Origin: Flavobacteriaceae bacterium
Lineage (GTDB): Bacteria; Bacteroidota; Bacteroidia; Flavobacteriales; Flavobacteriaceae
Length of the DNA stretch: 64,000 bases
Assembly (NCBI GenBank): GCA_004762155.1
Contig: SIHP01000007.1
Span: 223,721 to 287,720 of the forward strand
Direction of reading: 5' to 3'
The position numbers and the translations under genes were made by a program. Under the pieces are notes generated by a model that saw only the letters and a list, made by a program, of their open reading frames with translations, did not search any database and had not been told where the DNA came from. This document shows, one piece after another, positions 18,393 through 25,702 of this stretch (position 1 is its first letter; every line of letters begins with the position of its first letter).

Positions 18393-19747
18393 AATTGATA
18401 TTCAGGAAGCGATAATAATTGAATACAAAAATCTTGTTTAGAAACATTTTTTGTGTCTTTTAATAGTTGTGCAGTTCCAGAATTAATGGTGGTAATAATA
18501 ATTTGTTGCGTTAATTCATCAATAGTTATGTTCTTAAAATTCTCTGTAAAAACATTCCATTTTGTTATTGTTGCAATCGCTACTTTTTTACGCAATTTCT
18601 TTTCATTAAAATCGGTTACAGTATCTTCAAATTCACCTTTGTCTGAATAACTAATTTCTGCATTGTTTAGTAACACAGATGGAAGTCGTAAACGAGTAAC
18701 AATGGTATTGCTATCAATCCAATTACGTCCACCTTTCCAACCAGCAACATTTGGTGGGTTTAATAAAGTTTGTCCAAGCAATCGCTGTATTAAAAAGGTA
18801 TGTTTTTTGTTGTTAATTGTAAAAGGAACAATAGTATTTATTCCTACTAAAAACTCTATGGGAGATTTAATTTTTACGCCAATATTTTCATCAGCATAAA
18901 ACCAATCAGACAGCAAAACAAACTTCATTAATTCTTTAATATCATACTTTGGATAAAAAACTGAAACCATTTGATTGATGTGATCTTTATTAATATTGTC
19001 ATTAACAAAATAGGTGTAAATTTTATTTGAAATGAATCGTGCACATTGTTTTTGTTGTAGAATAATTTCTATGATATCCTCTCCATAAAAATTGCCAGTT
19101 TTCCCCATAAATTCTTTTTCATCATAATCATGTTTCTTTTTTCTGAGAATAAATTCACCTTTAAAATTATTGCTATAACCTGTAAATGCTCTTGCACTTT
19201 CCTTAATATCTTTTTCAGTGTAATTTCCTTGCCCTAATGTAAAAAGTTCCATTAATTCTCTTGCGAAATTTTCATTAGGATTTTGCTTAACATTCTGCCT
19301 GTTATTTAAGTACTTTAGCATGGCAGGTTCTTTGGCCATTTTAGTAACGAAATCACCAAAATTACCCAATGCATTTTTACGTAAAAGATTGTTGTATTGT
19401 TGTACCAGTAAAATATTATTGTCTTTACAAACAAAATGATTAGCCCAGAAGAGGGTCATTTTTTCACGTAATAATTCAGCAGGATTAAAGAGTCTATCTA
19501 TCCAAGCAATATTATATTCTTTAAGTTTTCGTTTGCTTTTTTTTACTAATTCTCTTCGTCTAGTTTTGTCTTTAAGGTCATTAAAATTAAAATCGACTTT
19601 AACAGTTAATGGAGTTGTGTTTTTAGAAGTATTGAATAATTGATTTACAATTTCTTTTTTTGATAAACCTACCAAATGATAAGTCTGATTTGGAGTAATT
19701 CCAAAACCAATTCTATTGTATAAATGTTTTATATGTTTTGCTTCCAT
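18386..19747 (-). CDS. DUF1800 family protein
   Basis: The 453-residue protein opens with HLYNRIGFGITPNQ, the usual DUF1800 start, and contains LLREKMTLFWANHF, NFARELMELFTLGQGNYTEKDIKE (shortened: NFARELMELFTLG), AFTGY, and LGQTLLNPPNVAGWKGGRNW (20 residues), all typical of the family. No enzymatic role is established. There is no clear signal peptide, unlike its Tat-signal partner. It is translationally coupled to the DUF1501 gene (7-bp overlap). Confidence 0.92.
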   Translation of the reverse strand: MEAKHIKHLYNRIGFGITPNQTYHLVGLSKKEIVNQLFNTSKNTTPLTVKVDFNFNDLKDKTRRRELVKKSKRKLKEYNIAWIDRLFNPAELLREKMTLFWANHFVCKDNNILLVQQYNNLLRKNALGNFGDFVTKMAKEPAMLKYLNNRQNVKQNPNENFARELMELFTLGQGNYTEKDIKESARAFTGYSNNFKGEFILRKKKHDYDEKEFMGKTGNFYGEDIIEIILQQKQCARFISNKIYTYFVNDNINKDHINQMVSVFYPKYDIKELMKFVLLSDWFYADENIGVKIKSPIEFLVGINTIVPFTINNKKHTFLIQRLLGQTLLNPPNVAGWKGGRNWIDSNTIVTRLRLPSVLLNNAEISYSDKGEFEDTVTDFNEKKLRKKVAIATITKWNVFTENFKNITIDELTQQIIITTINSGTAQLLKDTKNVSKQDFCIQLLSLPEYQLC

Positions 19748-19825
19748 AGTTTTTGGACTCTTTTTTTTTTAAAAAGTTTAACTAAAGGTAACAAAATCAA
19801 ATAATTATGGTTATGTGTTTTTGTG

Positions 19826-20302
19826 CTAATTTTTAGAAAATGTAATTTTGTTAGCTGTATTATTTCTTCCGTCCAAAAGAATGGTAGTTGTTTTAATAAA
19901 AGCAGTAATAGAATCTTCTTTGGTTTCTGTTTTTGAAATCAAGCTATATTTTAATTTTATTTTTTGAACACTATCCGATAGCGTTTCTGTTTCTCCCACT
20001 TGCTGTATGTTTTCAATAGTATATTTAGTGTCAATTGTAACAATTTTTGTTTCAGATAAACTTTGTAATTGTTCAGTTATATCGGTCTTTAATTCAGGAT
20101 GTTGTTTTTCAAGTTTTAAAAGATCATTATAATCATGTAGTTTTTGGGTAGCAATTGTTATGTATTTATTTTTTGATGAAGAATTTCCGTAATAATCTTC
20201 TTTATTTTCAGTTGCAGAATTATATTCATAATTATTTTTAGCCTCTCTACTTGAACAAGAAACGAATATAAGTACTAAAAGAATGTATATAAACTGTTTC
20301 AT
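19826..20302 (-). CDS. Small lipoprotein of unknown function
   Basis: The 158-residue protein has a lipoprotein signal (IFVSCSS) and a hydrophilic body rich in Lys, Asn and Thr with no recognisable domain. It overlaps the upstream membrane-protein gene by 4 bp (ATGA), so the two are translationally coupled and probably work together in the envelope. Confidence 0.75.
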   Translation of the reverse strand: MKQFIYILLVLIFVSCSSREAKNNYEYNSATENKEDYYGNSSSKNKYITIATQKLHDYNDLLKLEKQHPELKTDITEQLQSLSETKIVTIDTKYTIENIQQVGETETLSDSVQKIKLKYSLISKTETKEDSITAFIKTTTILLDGRNNTANKITFSKN

Positions 20303-21192
20303 TTTATTATAAATTTAAGTTTAACAATCTTTCCTTTTTTCATTTTCTTTTCTAAAATTTTAATATGTTTTATTGATGTTGTTGGTAATGTAGTAAAATT
20401 TATAAAATCTTGTTTTGTGTATAATTCAATACCTATATTATTTCCAAATACTTGAAATATAATGGCTGAATTATCTATTAATTCGTGTAATTGTTTTTTA
20501 TGTTTTACTCTGTTTTTAATGTTTCCATTGGCATAGTATTCCAAAAGAAGTGCATAATCATCAGGTATTACTTTTACAGTAGTATTGTTGTTAGATTTTA
20601 TATGTCTAATAATTGTATCTGTTTTATGATACTGAGATTGTACAACAAAGGTTATATGATCTTCTTCAGATTCGAAGTTAAAACAACCAAAGTCATCTGC
20701 TGTAAAATATAAAGGCGATTCGTTTTTAGTTAAAACTTTAATATCCAATTTTGTTTTTACTATAGCTTCATTTTTTATAGCATCAACAAAACAAAACTTA
20801 AATTGATTTTTCGTTTGAAATAAAAAGTAGACACTGATACTTATTATAATGGAAAGAGTTACCAATATTTTATAAGATTGTTTTTTTAGGTCTTTTTTTA
20901 CTTCAATTTTGTTTTTGCTTTTAAAAGCATTCCAGTTTTCTAAACCTATATAATTACTAAGTAGGTTTAACATATCAATACGTGGAAGTTTTTCTGGAGT
21001 ATTTTTAAAATAGGTATAAAACCATTTTTCGCTAACTTTACCTTTTACTTTGTCAAATAAATCTTCCTGAAAAGCTATAATTTCATCACCTTTCCAATCC
21101 TTAATCGTTTTAGAGGCGCTATAATTTTTTAAAAAAGTTGAGGCTACTTCCTTTTTTAAAAGATTAAAATAATAAATGTCGCTTTCGTTCAA
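20299..21192 (-). CDS. Single-pass membrane protein, Flavobacteriia-type, unknown function
   Basis: Of 297 residues, the first 95 form a helical cytoplasmic domain with motifs such as KDWKGDEIIAFQEDLFDKV and KLPRIDMLNLLSNYIG, which I recall from flavobacterial proteins of unknown role. A single membrane segment lies at about residues 109-125. The remainder is predicted periplasmic and beta-rich (TADDFGCFNFESEEDHITF), like a carboxypeptidase-regulatory-like fold. The layout suggests a signal-transmitting or scaffold protein. It is the first gene of a two-gene unit with the lipoprotein. Confidence 0.7.
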   Translation of the reverse strand: MNESDIYYFNLLKKEVASTFLKNYSASKTIKDWKGDEIIAFQEDLFDKVKGKVSEKWFYTYFKNTPEKLPRIDMLNLLSNYIGLENWNAFKSKNKIEVKKDLKKQSYKILVTLSIIISISVYFLFQTKNQFKFCFVDAIKNEAIVKTKLDIKVLTKNESPLYFTADDFGCFNFESEEDHITFVVQSQYHKTDTIIRHIKSNNNTTVKVIPDDYALLLEYYANGNIKNRVKHKKQLHELIDNSAIIFQVFGNNIGIELYTKQDFINFTTLPTTSIKHIKILEKKMKKGKIVKLKFIIK

Positions 21193-21798
21193 ATTGATTA
21201 ATTGTCTTTAAATGAGTTTTTATAAAATGGTATGCAATTAAGAAGCAACGGTTTTACAAGTATTTATTTTAAAGTAATAATATGTTTGTTGATAATTCTT
21301 AAAAATATAAAATTATAAAAGGATATCAATTATAAAAATATATTAAATTTTAATCGCAGGGCGATAGCCAAGGGTTTAATCCCCGATGCTTGCATCGAAA
21401 AGTAGAAAGGATAATTCTTTAAAATGCCTCGTGGGCTTGTCCCGAGGTTATTTACTTAGCTTGTTTTTAATAGGTGTGTTTTTATTGAATAGAAGTAATA
21501 GTGAAGTCTAAACATAATATAAGAAGCACAAGGGAGATTAAAGTGTTTAACGAGTAAGGTCTCTTTGGTTTTATTCATGTTGTTTTTTGTTAAACTGTAA
21601 ATTATAAGGATAAATGAGTTGTATGTCACAAGAAATTTGGATTAACTTTAGAAAATAAATTTTCATTGGGTTAAAATTTTACGAAATCTATATTTTTAGA
21701 TCTAATACATAAGTGATGATTATTGTAAATATTGTTTTTTGTGTGCTTTTTTATCATATTAAAAAATAGTAAAAAGCCATAAATATATAATATTACCC
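21193..21798. other. Intergenic stretch before the cassette region
   Basis: No coding frame is convincing here. The only structure I see is the GC-rich palindromic element listed separately. The rest is AT-rich without similarity to the neighbouring AraC genes, although by cassette logic a regulator might once have stood here. Confidence 0.45.
21352..21450. repeat. GC-rich palindromic intergenic element
   Basis: In DNA otherwise very AT-rich, this 99-bp stretch has a perfect hairpin CGATGC-TT-GCATCG (21384-21397) and a second imperfect one, CCTCGTGGG / CCCGAGG (21427-21447). Composition and paired palindromes resemble dispersed intergenic repeat elements of Bacteroidota, but only one copy lies in this window, so the family identity is inference. 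Confidence 0.5.
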
Positions 21799-21841
21799 TA
21801 AACATATGTTATTTTAACCCTACACGATTAACATATGTTAA
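21799..21841 (+). promoter_or_regulatory. Two AACATATGTT palindromes upstream of the first cassette promoter
   Basis: AACATATGTT occurs at 21801-21810 and again at 21830-21839, the second within the 14-bp palindrome TTAACATATGTTAA (21828-21841). The two centres are 29 bp apart, close to three helix turns, as expected for a pair of regulator sites. Related but degenerate sequence (TTAGCATGTGTTAA) is found at the matching place upstream of the gene at 24831. Confidence 0.55.
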
Positions 21842-21877
21842 TACGTGGTAATTATGCATATAAAGTTGCCAATTGTG

Positions 21878-21911
21878 TTGTTATTTAACCTGTAATCCTG
21901 TTATACATTTG
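21878..21911 (+). promoter_or_regulatory. Promoter of the paired 25-codon frames
   Basis: TTG at 21878-21880 and TACATTTG (TAnnTTTG) at 21904-21911 are 23 bp apart. The following bases GCAGTATCAA are identical in the two other cassettes, and the TTG-N23-TAnnTTTG arrangement is exactly reproduced before the gene at 24831. Confidence 0.7.
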
Positions 21912-21939
21912 CAGTATCAATATTTAATAATTTTATATT

Positions 21940-22017
21940 ATGAAAAAAGTAAGTCAAAAAGTAATAGGAGCAGTAGTTTTTATGTTAGAGAACATATCTA
22001 GCTACGAGCAGAACTAA
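21940..22017 (+). CDS. Short 25-codon open frame, copy 1
   Basis: The frame encodes 25 residues: a basic start (MKKVSQK), a hydrophobic core (VIGAVVFML) and a polar tail (ENISSYEQN), stop TAA. It lies 29 bp after a good promoter. The start aligns with the signal peptide of the 204-residue protein at 24831 (KRVLVVVVFML), so it may be either a functional short peptide or the remnant of a truncated paralogue. A second copy with the same length and same ending residues lies 53 bp downstream, which argues for maintenance. Confidence 0.5.
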   Translation: MKKVSQKVIGAVVFMLENISSYEQN

Positions 22018-22070
22018 CAAGTTATAAGTTAGTCAAAGATTATCAGTATAAATGTTTAATAATTTATATT

Positions 22071-22148
22071 ATGAAAAAAGTAAGAAAAAAAGTATTTGGA
22101 GCAGTAGTTTTCATGTTAGAAAACTTAGCTAACTACGAACAGAATTAG
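22071..22148 (+). CDS. Short 25-codon open frame, copy 2
   Basis: It matches copy 1 at 66 of 78 bases, has the same length and ends YEQN. Four of the ten changed codons are synonymous, including both changes in the last four codons. It has no -7 box of its own, but its leader (ATTATCAGTATAAATG) is a copy of the leader of copy 1, so the two are probably co-transcribed. A third partial leader (ATTATCAGTATTAAAG) follows without an open frame. Function is unknown. Confidence 0.5.
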   Translation: MKKVRKKVFGAVVFMLENLANYEQN

Positions 22149-22305
22149 ATTCCCATTCGTAGAAAATTATCAGTATTAAAGATAATGCTGTTGATTATAA
22201 ACAAGAAAAATTTATATCATCTTAATAGATGAAAAGACATAACATTAATAAATAAATTTAGTAATTAATTTATATTTTAATTTTATAATGTAGTTAACGA
22301 TAAAG

Positions 22306-22340
22306 AACTCTATACTTCACCCCTTGTATAGAGTTTTTTT
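22306..22340. terminator. Terminator shared by the short frames and the first AraC gene
   Basis: Arms AACTCTATAC and GTATAGAGTT around a 10-base loop, followed by a T run. It stands between convergent units and closely resembles the terminators at 23651 and 25477. Confidence 0.88.
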
Positions 22341-22364
22341 ATGTTTAAAATTTAAAAGTACATG

Positions 22365-23237
22365 CTATTGAATAATACTTTTTATTTCATTTCTATACTT
22401 TAAGGCACTTTTACCGGTAAACTCTTTGAACAATTTATTGAAATGAGAAAAACTATTAAAACCACATTCAAAGCAAACATCTGTAATACTAACATCACTT
22501 TCGGTTAATAATTTTGTGCTATGAACTACTCTATATTCATTTACTAATCTTGTAAATGTTTTGCCTGTTGATTTTTTAAAATACCTACAAAATGCAGGAA
22601 TAGTCATACATACCAAATTTGCAATTTCCTTTAAACTTATATGTTCTTTAAAGTGGTGGTTAATGTAATTGTATATTTTTTCTATTTTTTTACTGTCTTG
22701 GGGTAATGCTTCAAATGAATAACCATCTGCATTTAATAATGTATAATCATCAGTAGTTGCTAATTCATTTAAAATTTCTAAAAAGAATGAAATTCTTTGA
22801 ACACCATTTATTTTAACCAATTCTTGAATTCTTGGGCCAACACTTTTCTTAATATCTTTATTAAACCGAATCCCTTTTTTGGCTCGTTCAAAAAGATTCT
22901 CAACTACAGCCATTTCTGGAACCTTAAAAAAATCTTCTCCTAAAAAATCAGGCTTAAATTGAATTAATGTTTCAGAACCATTTGTTGTCATTCTATCCAT
23001 ATAACCAATATGAGGTAAATTAGAACCAATAAGTACTAATTGACTATTGTTAAAATAACTTATATGATTTCCAACATGCCTTTTTCCACTTCCTTCATTT
23101 ACATATACAATTTCTATTTCTGGATGAAAATGCCAATATGGTTTTTCTAGTTTTAAAAACTCAACATGTTCTTTTACTAATAGAGAGCTTCCAAAACTTG
23201 GTGTTATTTTTTTTAGTTTGGGTTTTTTTGATGTCAT
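22365..23237 (-). CDS. AraC-family transcriptional regulator, paralogue 1
   Basis: Start at 23237 (MTSKKPKLKK) is chosen because it aligns with the start of paralogue 2; an upstream ATG would add 12 unrelated residues. The 290-residue protein has an N-terminal cupin sensing domain (YWHFHPEIEIVYVNEG ... GNHISYF ... LIGSNLPH) and a C-terminal double helix-turn-helix (HISLKEIANLVCMTIPAFCRYFKKSTG and the signature DVCFECGFNSFSHFNKLFKEFTG, quoted in parts: FCRYFKKSTG, GFNSFSHFNKLFKEF). It is nearly identical in layout and mostly identical in sequence to the gene at 23767. It diverges from a short frame at 23442, its likely target. Confidence 0.93.
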   Translation of the reverse strand: MTSKKPKLKKITPSFGSSLLVKEHVEFLKLEKPYWHFHPEIEIVYVNEGSGKRHVGNHISYFNNSQLVLIGSNLPHIGYMDRMTTNGSETLIQFKPDFLGEDFFKVPEMAVVENLFERAKKGIRFNKDIKKSVGPRIQELVKINGVQRISFFLEILNELATTDDYTLLNADGYSFEALPQDSKKIEKIYNYINHHFKEHISLKEIANLVCMTIPAFCRYFKKSTGKTFTRLVNEYRVVHSTKLLTESDVSITDVCFECGFNSFSHFNKLFKEFTGKSALKYRNEIKSIIQ

Positions 23238-23406
23238 AGGATATATAATATACAAAAAATATTGCAAAAACATTATGTTTTGGCTTTGCTCCAGTTTTTA
23301 ACTTATTAAATTATGAATAAAAATAATAAATCTTACATATTGTTATACAGTTAATTATGAGTATAAATACATTAATTTAGATGTGTTTTTAACATGTGTT
23401 GTGTTT

Positions 23407-23414
23407 TAAATTTG
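23407..23414 (+). promoter_or_regulatory. -7 box of the middle cassette
   Basis: TAAATTTG (TAnnTTTG) is followed by GCAGTATCAA, the same leader as in the other two cassettes. A degenerate palindrome, TTAACATGTGTTG (23389-23401), lies just upstream. No TTG stands at the 23-bp spacing seen in the other two, so this promoter may depend on an activator or be decayed. Confidence 0.6.
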
Positions 23415-23441
23415 CAGTATCAAATCATAAAACATATTCTT

Positions 23442-23549
23442 ATGAAAGCAATAAAAAAGTATTTAATTTTTACAAAAGAGGTTATTATAATCGTAATATT
23501 TAATAAAAATAATTCCGATTTAATCCCTGTTAGAATTTCCAATAAATAA
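23442..23549 (+). pseudogene. 35-codon frame, probable remnant of the secreted-protein family
   Basis: The frame reads MKAIKKYLIFTKEVIIIVIF then a short polar tail. The DNA coding for TKEVIIIVIF aligns well with that coding for SKRVLVVVVF in the signal peptide of the 204-residue protein at 24831, and the leader sequence is shared. After that point the similarity is lost. It is therefore best seen as a decayed copy, though a functional short peptide is not excluded. Confidence 0.45.
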
Positions 23550-23650
23550 TAACATCAAAATATATATTGAGTAATCCCTTTACATGTTGTGTAAATCCTA
23601 TTTTAATTACTAAAAATCCCTATTAATTTAGTAATACTACTACACAACTA

Positions 23651-23684
23651 AAACGCTATACTTTCCCCAGTATAGCGTTTTTTT
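23651..23684. terminator. Terminator shared by the middle cassette and the second AraC gene
   Basis: Arms AAACGCTATACT and AGTATAGCGTTT with loop TTCCCC, then a T run. The core CTATAC/GTATAG is shared with the terminators at 22306 and 25477. Confidence 0.9.
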
Positions 23685-23766
23685 ATTTAAAAAAATAAAG
23701 AATAGTTTTGTTGTTTATTTACGATGTAAATACATTAATTGAAAGGTGTTCTAAGCTATTTTGTGT

Positions 23767-24639
23767 CTATTGAATTAAGTTCTTTATCTCGTTTCTATAT
23801 TTAGATGCACTTTTACCTGTAAATTCTTTGAAAAGTTTGTTAAAGTGAGAAAAATTATTAAAACCACACTCAAAACAAACATCGGTAATACTATGATCAC
23901 TTTCTGTTAGTAGCTTTGTTGCATGAACAACTCTGTATTCATTAACTAGTTTTGTAAAAGTTTTTCCAGTACTTTTTTTAAAGTATCTACAAAAAGCTGG
24001 AACAGTCATACTTACTAAATCTGCAACTTCATCTAAACTAATGTGGTCTTTAAAATGGTTGTTAATATACTTGTATATTTTTTCTATCTTATTACTATCT
24101 TGTGGTAATGCTTCAAAAGCAAAACCATCAGCATTCAATAAAGTATAATCGTCAGTTGTGGCCAAATCATTCAAGATTTCTAAAAACGAAACAATCCTTT
24201 GTGCTCCTTCCACATGAACAAGTTGTTCTATTTTGCTACCAATACGTTGTTTTATTTCAATATTAAAACGGATTCCTTTTTTAGCCCTTTCAAAAAGATT
24301 ATTGATTGCTTGCATTTCAGGAATCTTAAAAAAGTGTTCACCTAAAAAGTCTGGCTTAAATTGTATGAGAGTTTCAGATCCATTAGTGGTCATTCTATCC
24401 ATATAGCCAATATGTGGTAAATTAGAACCAATAAGTACTAATTGACTATTGTTAAAATAGCTAATGTGGTTACCAACATGTCTCTTTCCTTTACCTTTAT
24501 TAACATATACTAATTCTATCTCTGGATGAAAATGCCAAAATGGCTTTTCAATCTTTAAAAACTCAACGTGCTTGTTCACTAATAATGAGCTTCCAAAGCT
24601 TGGAGTTATTTTTTTTAGGGTTGGTTTTTTTGGTATCAT
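23767..24639 (-). CDS. AraC-family transcriptional regulator, paralogue 2
   Basis: The 290-residue protein starts MIPKKPTLKK and has the same cupin (FWHFHPEIELVYVNKG, GNHISYF) and AraC helix-turn-helix parts (AFCRYFKKSTGKTF, GFNNFSHFNKLFKEF) as paralogue 1, with most positions identical. It must come from a duplication of the regulator together with its flanks. It is divergently transcribed from the 204-residue secreted protein at 24831, separated by 191 bp that hold both promoters. AraC cupin regulators usually respond to small sugars or related molecules; the signal here is unknown. Confidence 0.94.
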   Translation of the reverse strand: MIPKKPTLKKITPSFGSSLLVNKHVEFLKIEKPFWHFHPEIELVYVNKGKGKRHVGNHISYFNNSQLVLIGSNLPHIGYMDRMTTNGSETLIQFKPDFLGEHFFKIPEMQAINNLFERAKKGIRFNIEIKQRIGSKIEQLVHVEGAQRIVSFLEILNDLATTDDYTLLNADGFAFEALPQDSNKIEKIYKYINNHFKDHISLDEVADLVSMTVPAFCRYFKKSTGKTFTKLVNEYRVVHATKLLTESDHSITDVCFECGFNNFSHFNKLFKEFTGKSASKYRNEIKNLIQ

Positions 24640-24646
24640 AACTTTG

Positions 24647-24654
24647 CAAAGATA
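24647..24654 (-). promoter_or_regulatory. -7 box of the second AraC gene
   Basis: On the minus strand TATCTTTG (TAnnTTTG) ends 7 bp before the ATG, so the transcript would begin at or almost at the start codon (leaderless). Confidence 0.65.
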
Positions 24655-24768
24655 CGATTTAATATTTTATGTTCTATGTGTAATTACCTCAATTGTATTC
24701 TATTTTAACCTCATGTTATTAGCATGTGTTAAAAGGTGGTAATTATGTATATAAAGTTGCCAATTCTG

Positions 24769-24802
24769 TTGTTATTTAAACTAGTCTTCTGTTATAAATT
24801 TG
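24769..24802 (+). promoter_or_regulatory. Promoter of the 204-residue secreted protein
   Basis: TTG (24769-24771) and TAAATTTG (24795-24802) are 23 bp apart, followed by GCAGTATCAA. The 130 bp upstream of this point are alignable with those upstream of the short frames at 21940, including GGTAATTATG, TATAAAGTTGCCAATT and TGTTGTTATTTAA. Confidence 0.75.
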
Positions 24803-24830
24803 CAGTATCAAACTTTAAATAAGTTACATT

Positions 24831-25445
24831 ATGAAAACATTTAGCAAAAGAGTTTTAGTAGTCGTAGTATTTATGTTAGGAACATTATTTAACTATGCAA
24901 GTGATGTGGTATCTGAAGATATAATTGGTACAAAAAAGGTAAAAGTTGTATTTGAGAATGTAGAAAAAGGACAGTTATTAACTGTAAAAGATTATAGAGG
25001 TCACGTATTACATGAAGAATATATTTCTGTAAAAGGTAATCTTGTAAAGGTGTTTGACTTTTCTCATTTAAAAGAAGGTTATTATAAAATAGAAGTAGAT
25101 AAAAAGTCTGAAATTTTAATAAAGCCGTTTCAGTTAAAATTAAACAAAGTTACTTTTAAAGAAGACATTAAAAAGGAAGTTAAAAAACCTGTTAAGAAAA
25201 AGTTTTTTAAGCCAGTTGTTAAGATAAACGAAGAGAACGTTATAATGGTTTCTAGAATAAACTTCGATAAAAAGCCTATAAGAGTTTCTATTTATTATAA
25301 AGGTGATGTTATTTTACATGAAAAAGTTCGTAGTGAAGAAGCTGTAAATAGCAAAACTTATAAATTGAATGAAGAACAAAAAGGAGACTACAAGGTAGTT
25401 GTTCAAAATAACGGAGAAAGTTTTGTAAGTAAGTTCAGTATTTAA
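24831..25445 (+). CDS. Secreted two-repeat protein of a Flavobacteriaceae-specific family
   Basis: The 204-residue protein has a signal peptide (KRVLVVVVFMLGTLFNYAS) and two related beta-rich units: residues 35-100 (VKVVFENVEKGQLLTVKD ... LHEEYISVKG) and 137-204 (PIRVSIYYKGDVILHEKVRS). Each has a strand pattern ending in G-Y/D-Y-K-I/V. I recall similar proteins in Tenacibaculum and Polaribacter, often in multiple copies, with no known function. A lysine-rich linker (KKEVKKPVKKKFFKP) joins the units. It appears to be the target of the divergent AraC regulator. Confidence 0.75.
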   Translation: MKTFSKRVLVVVVFMLGTLFNYASDVVSEDIIGTKKVKVVFENVEKGQLLTVKDYRGHVLHEEYISVKGNLVKVFDFSHLKEGYYKIEVDKKSEILIKPFQLKLNKVTFKEDIKKEVKKPVKKKFFKPVVKINEENVIMVSRINFDKKPIRVSIYYKGDVILHEKVRSEEAVNSKTYKLNEEQKGDYKVVVQNNGESFVSKFSI

Positions 25446-25476
25446 TTTAAATAAATTTATTTTAAATCTTACAATT

Positions 25477-25506
25477 AAACTCTATACCCCCTGTATAGAG
25501 TTTTTT
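25477..25506 (+). terminator. Terminator of the secreted-protein gene
   Basis: Arms AAACTCTATAC and GTATAGAGTTT with a C-rich loop and T run; the same stem as the one at 22306. Confidence 0.9.
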
Positions 25507-25650
25507 ATGCTTTAAACTTACATAAAGACTATAATTTCTTATCTAATTATTGTCTGTTTATAGGGGGAATGAAAAGCTAAAATCATAATAGAGGATGCTA
25601 AATTTACTATCATTGATGTTGATATAGTCCTTGCTTTAAATTATAAACAT

Positions 25651-25682
25651 AAAAAAATCCCTTTTTCAAAAAGGGATTTTTT
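25651..25682 (-). terminator. Intrinsic terminator of the suf operon
   Basis: Perfect hairpin AAAATCCCTTTTT / AAAAAGGGATTTT with a one-base centre, 20 bp past the sufD stop; it is near-symmetric and could act on both strands. Confidence 0.88.
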
Positions 25683-25702
25683 ATATGATATATGTGTTTG
25701 TT

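Noticed and set aside
23238..23273. N-terminal extension of the first AraC gene
   Set aside because: The paralogue starts at the position matching MTSKKPK, and the extra residues are not shared.
21799..25506. Cassette region considered as an insertion sequence or transposon
   Set aside because: No transposase frame and no terminal inverted repeats enclose the region; duplication with promoters and terminators explains it better.
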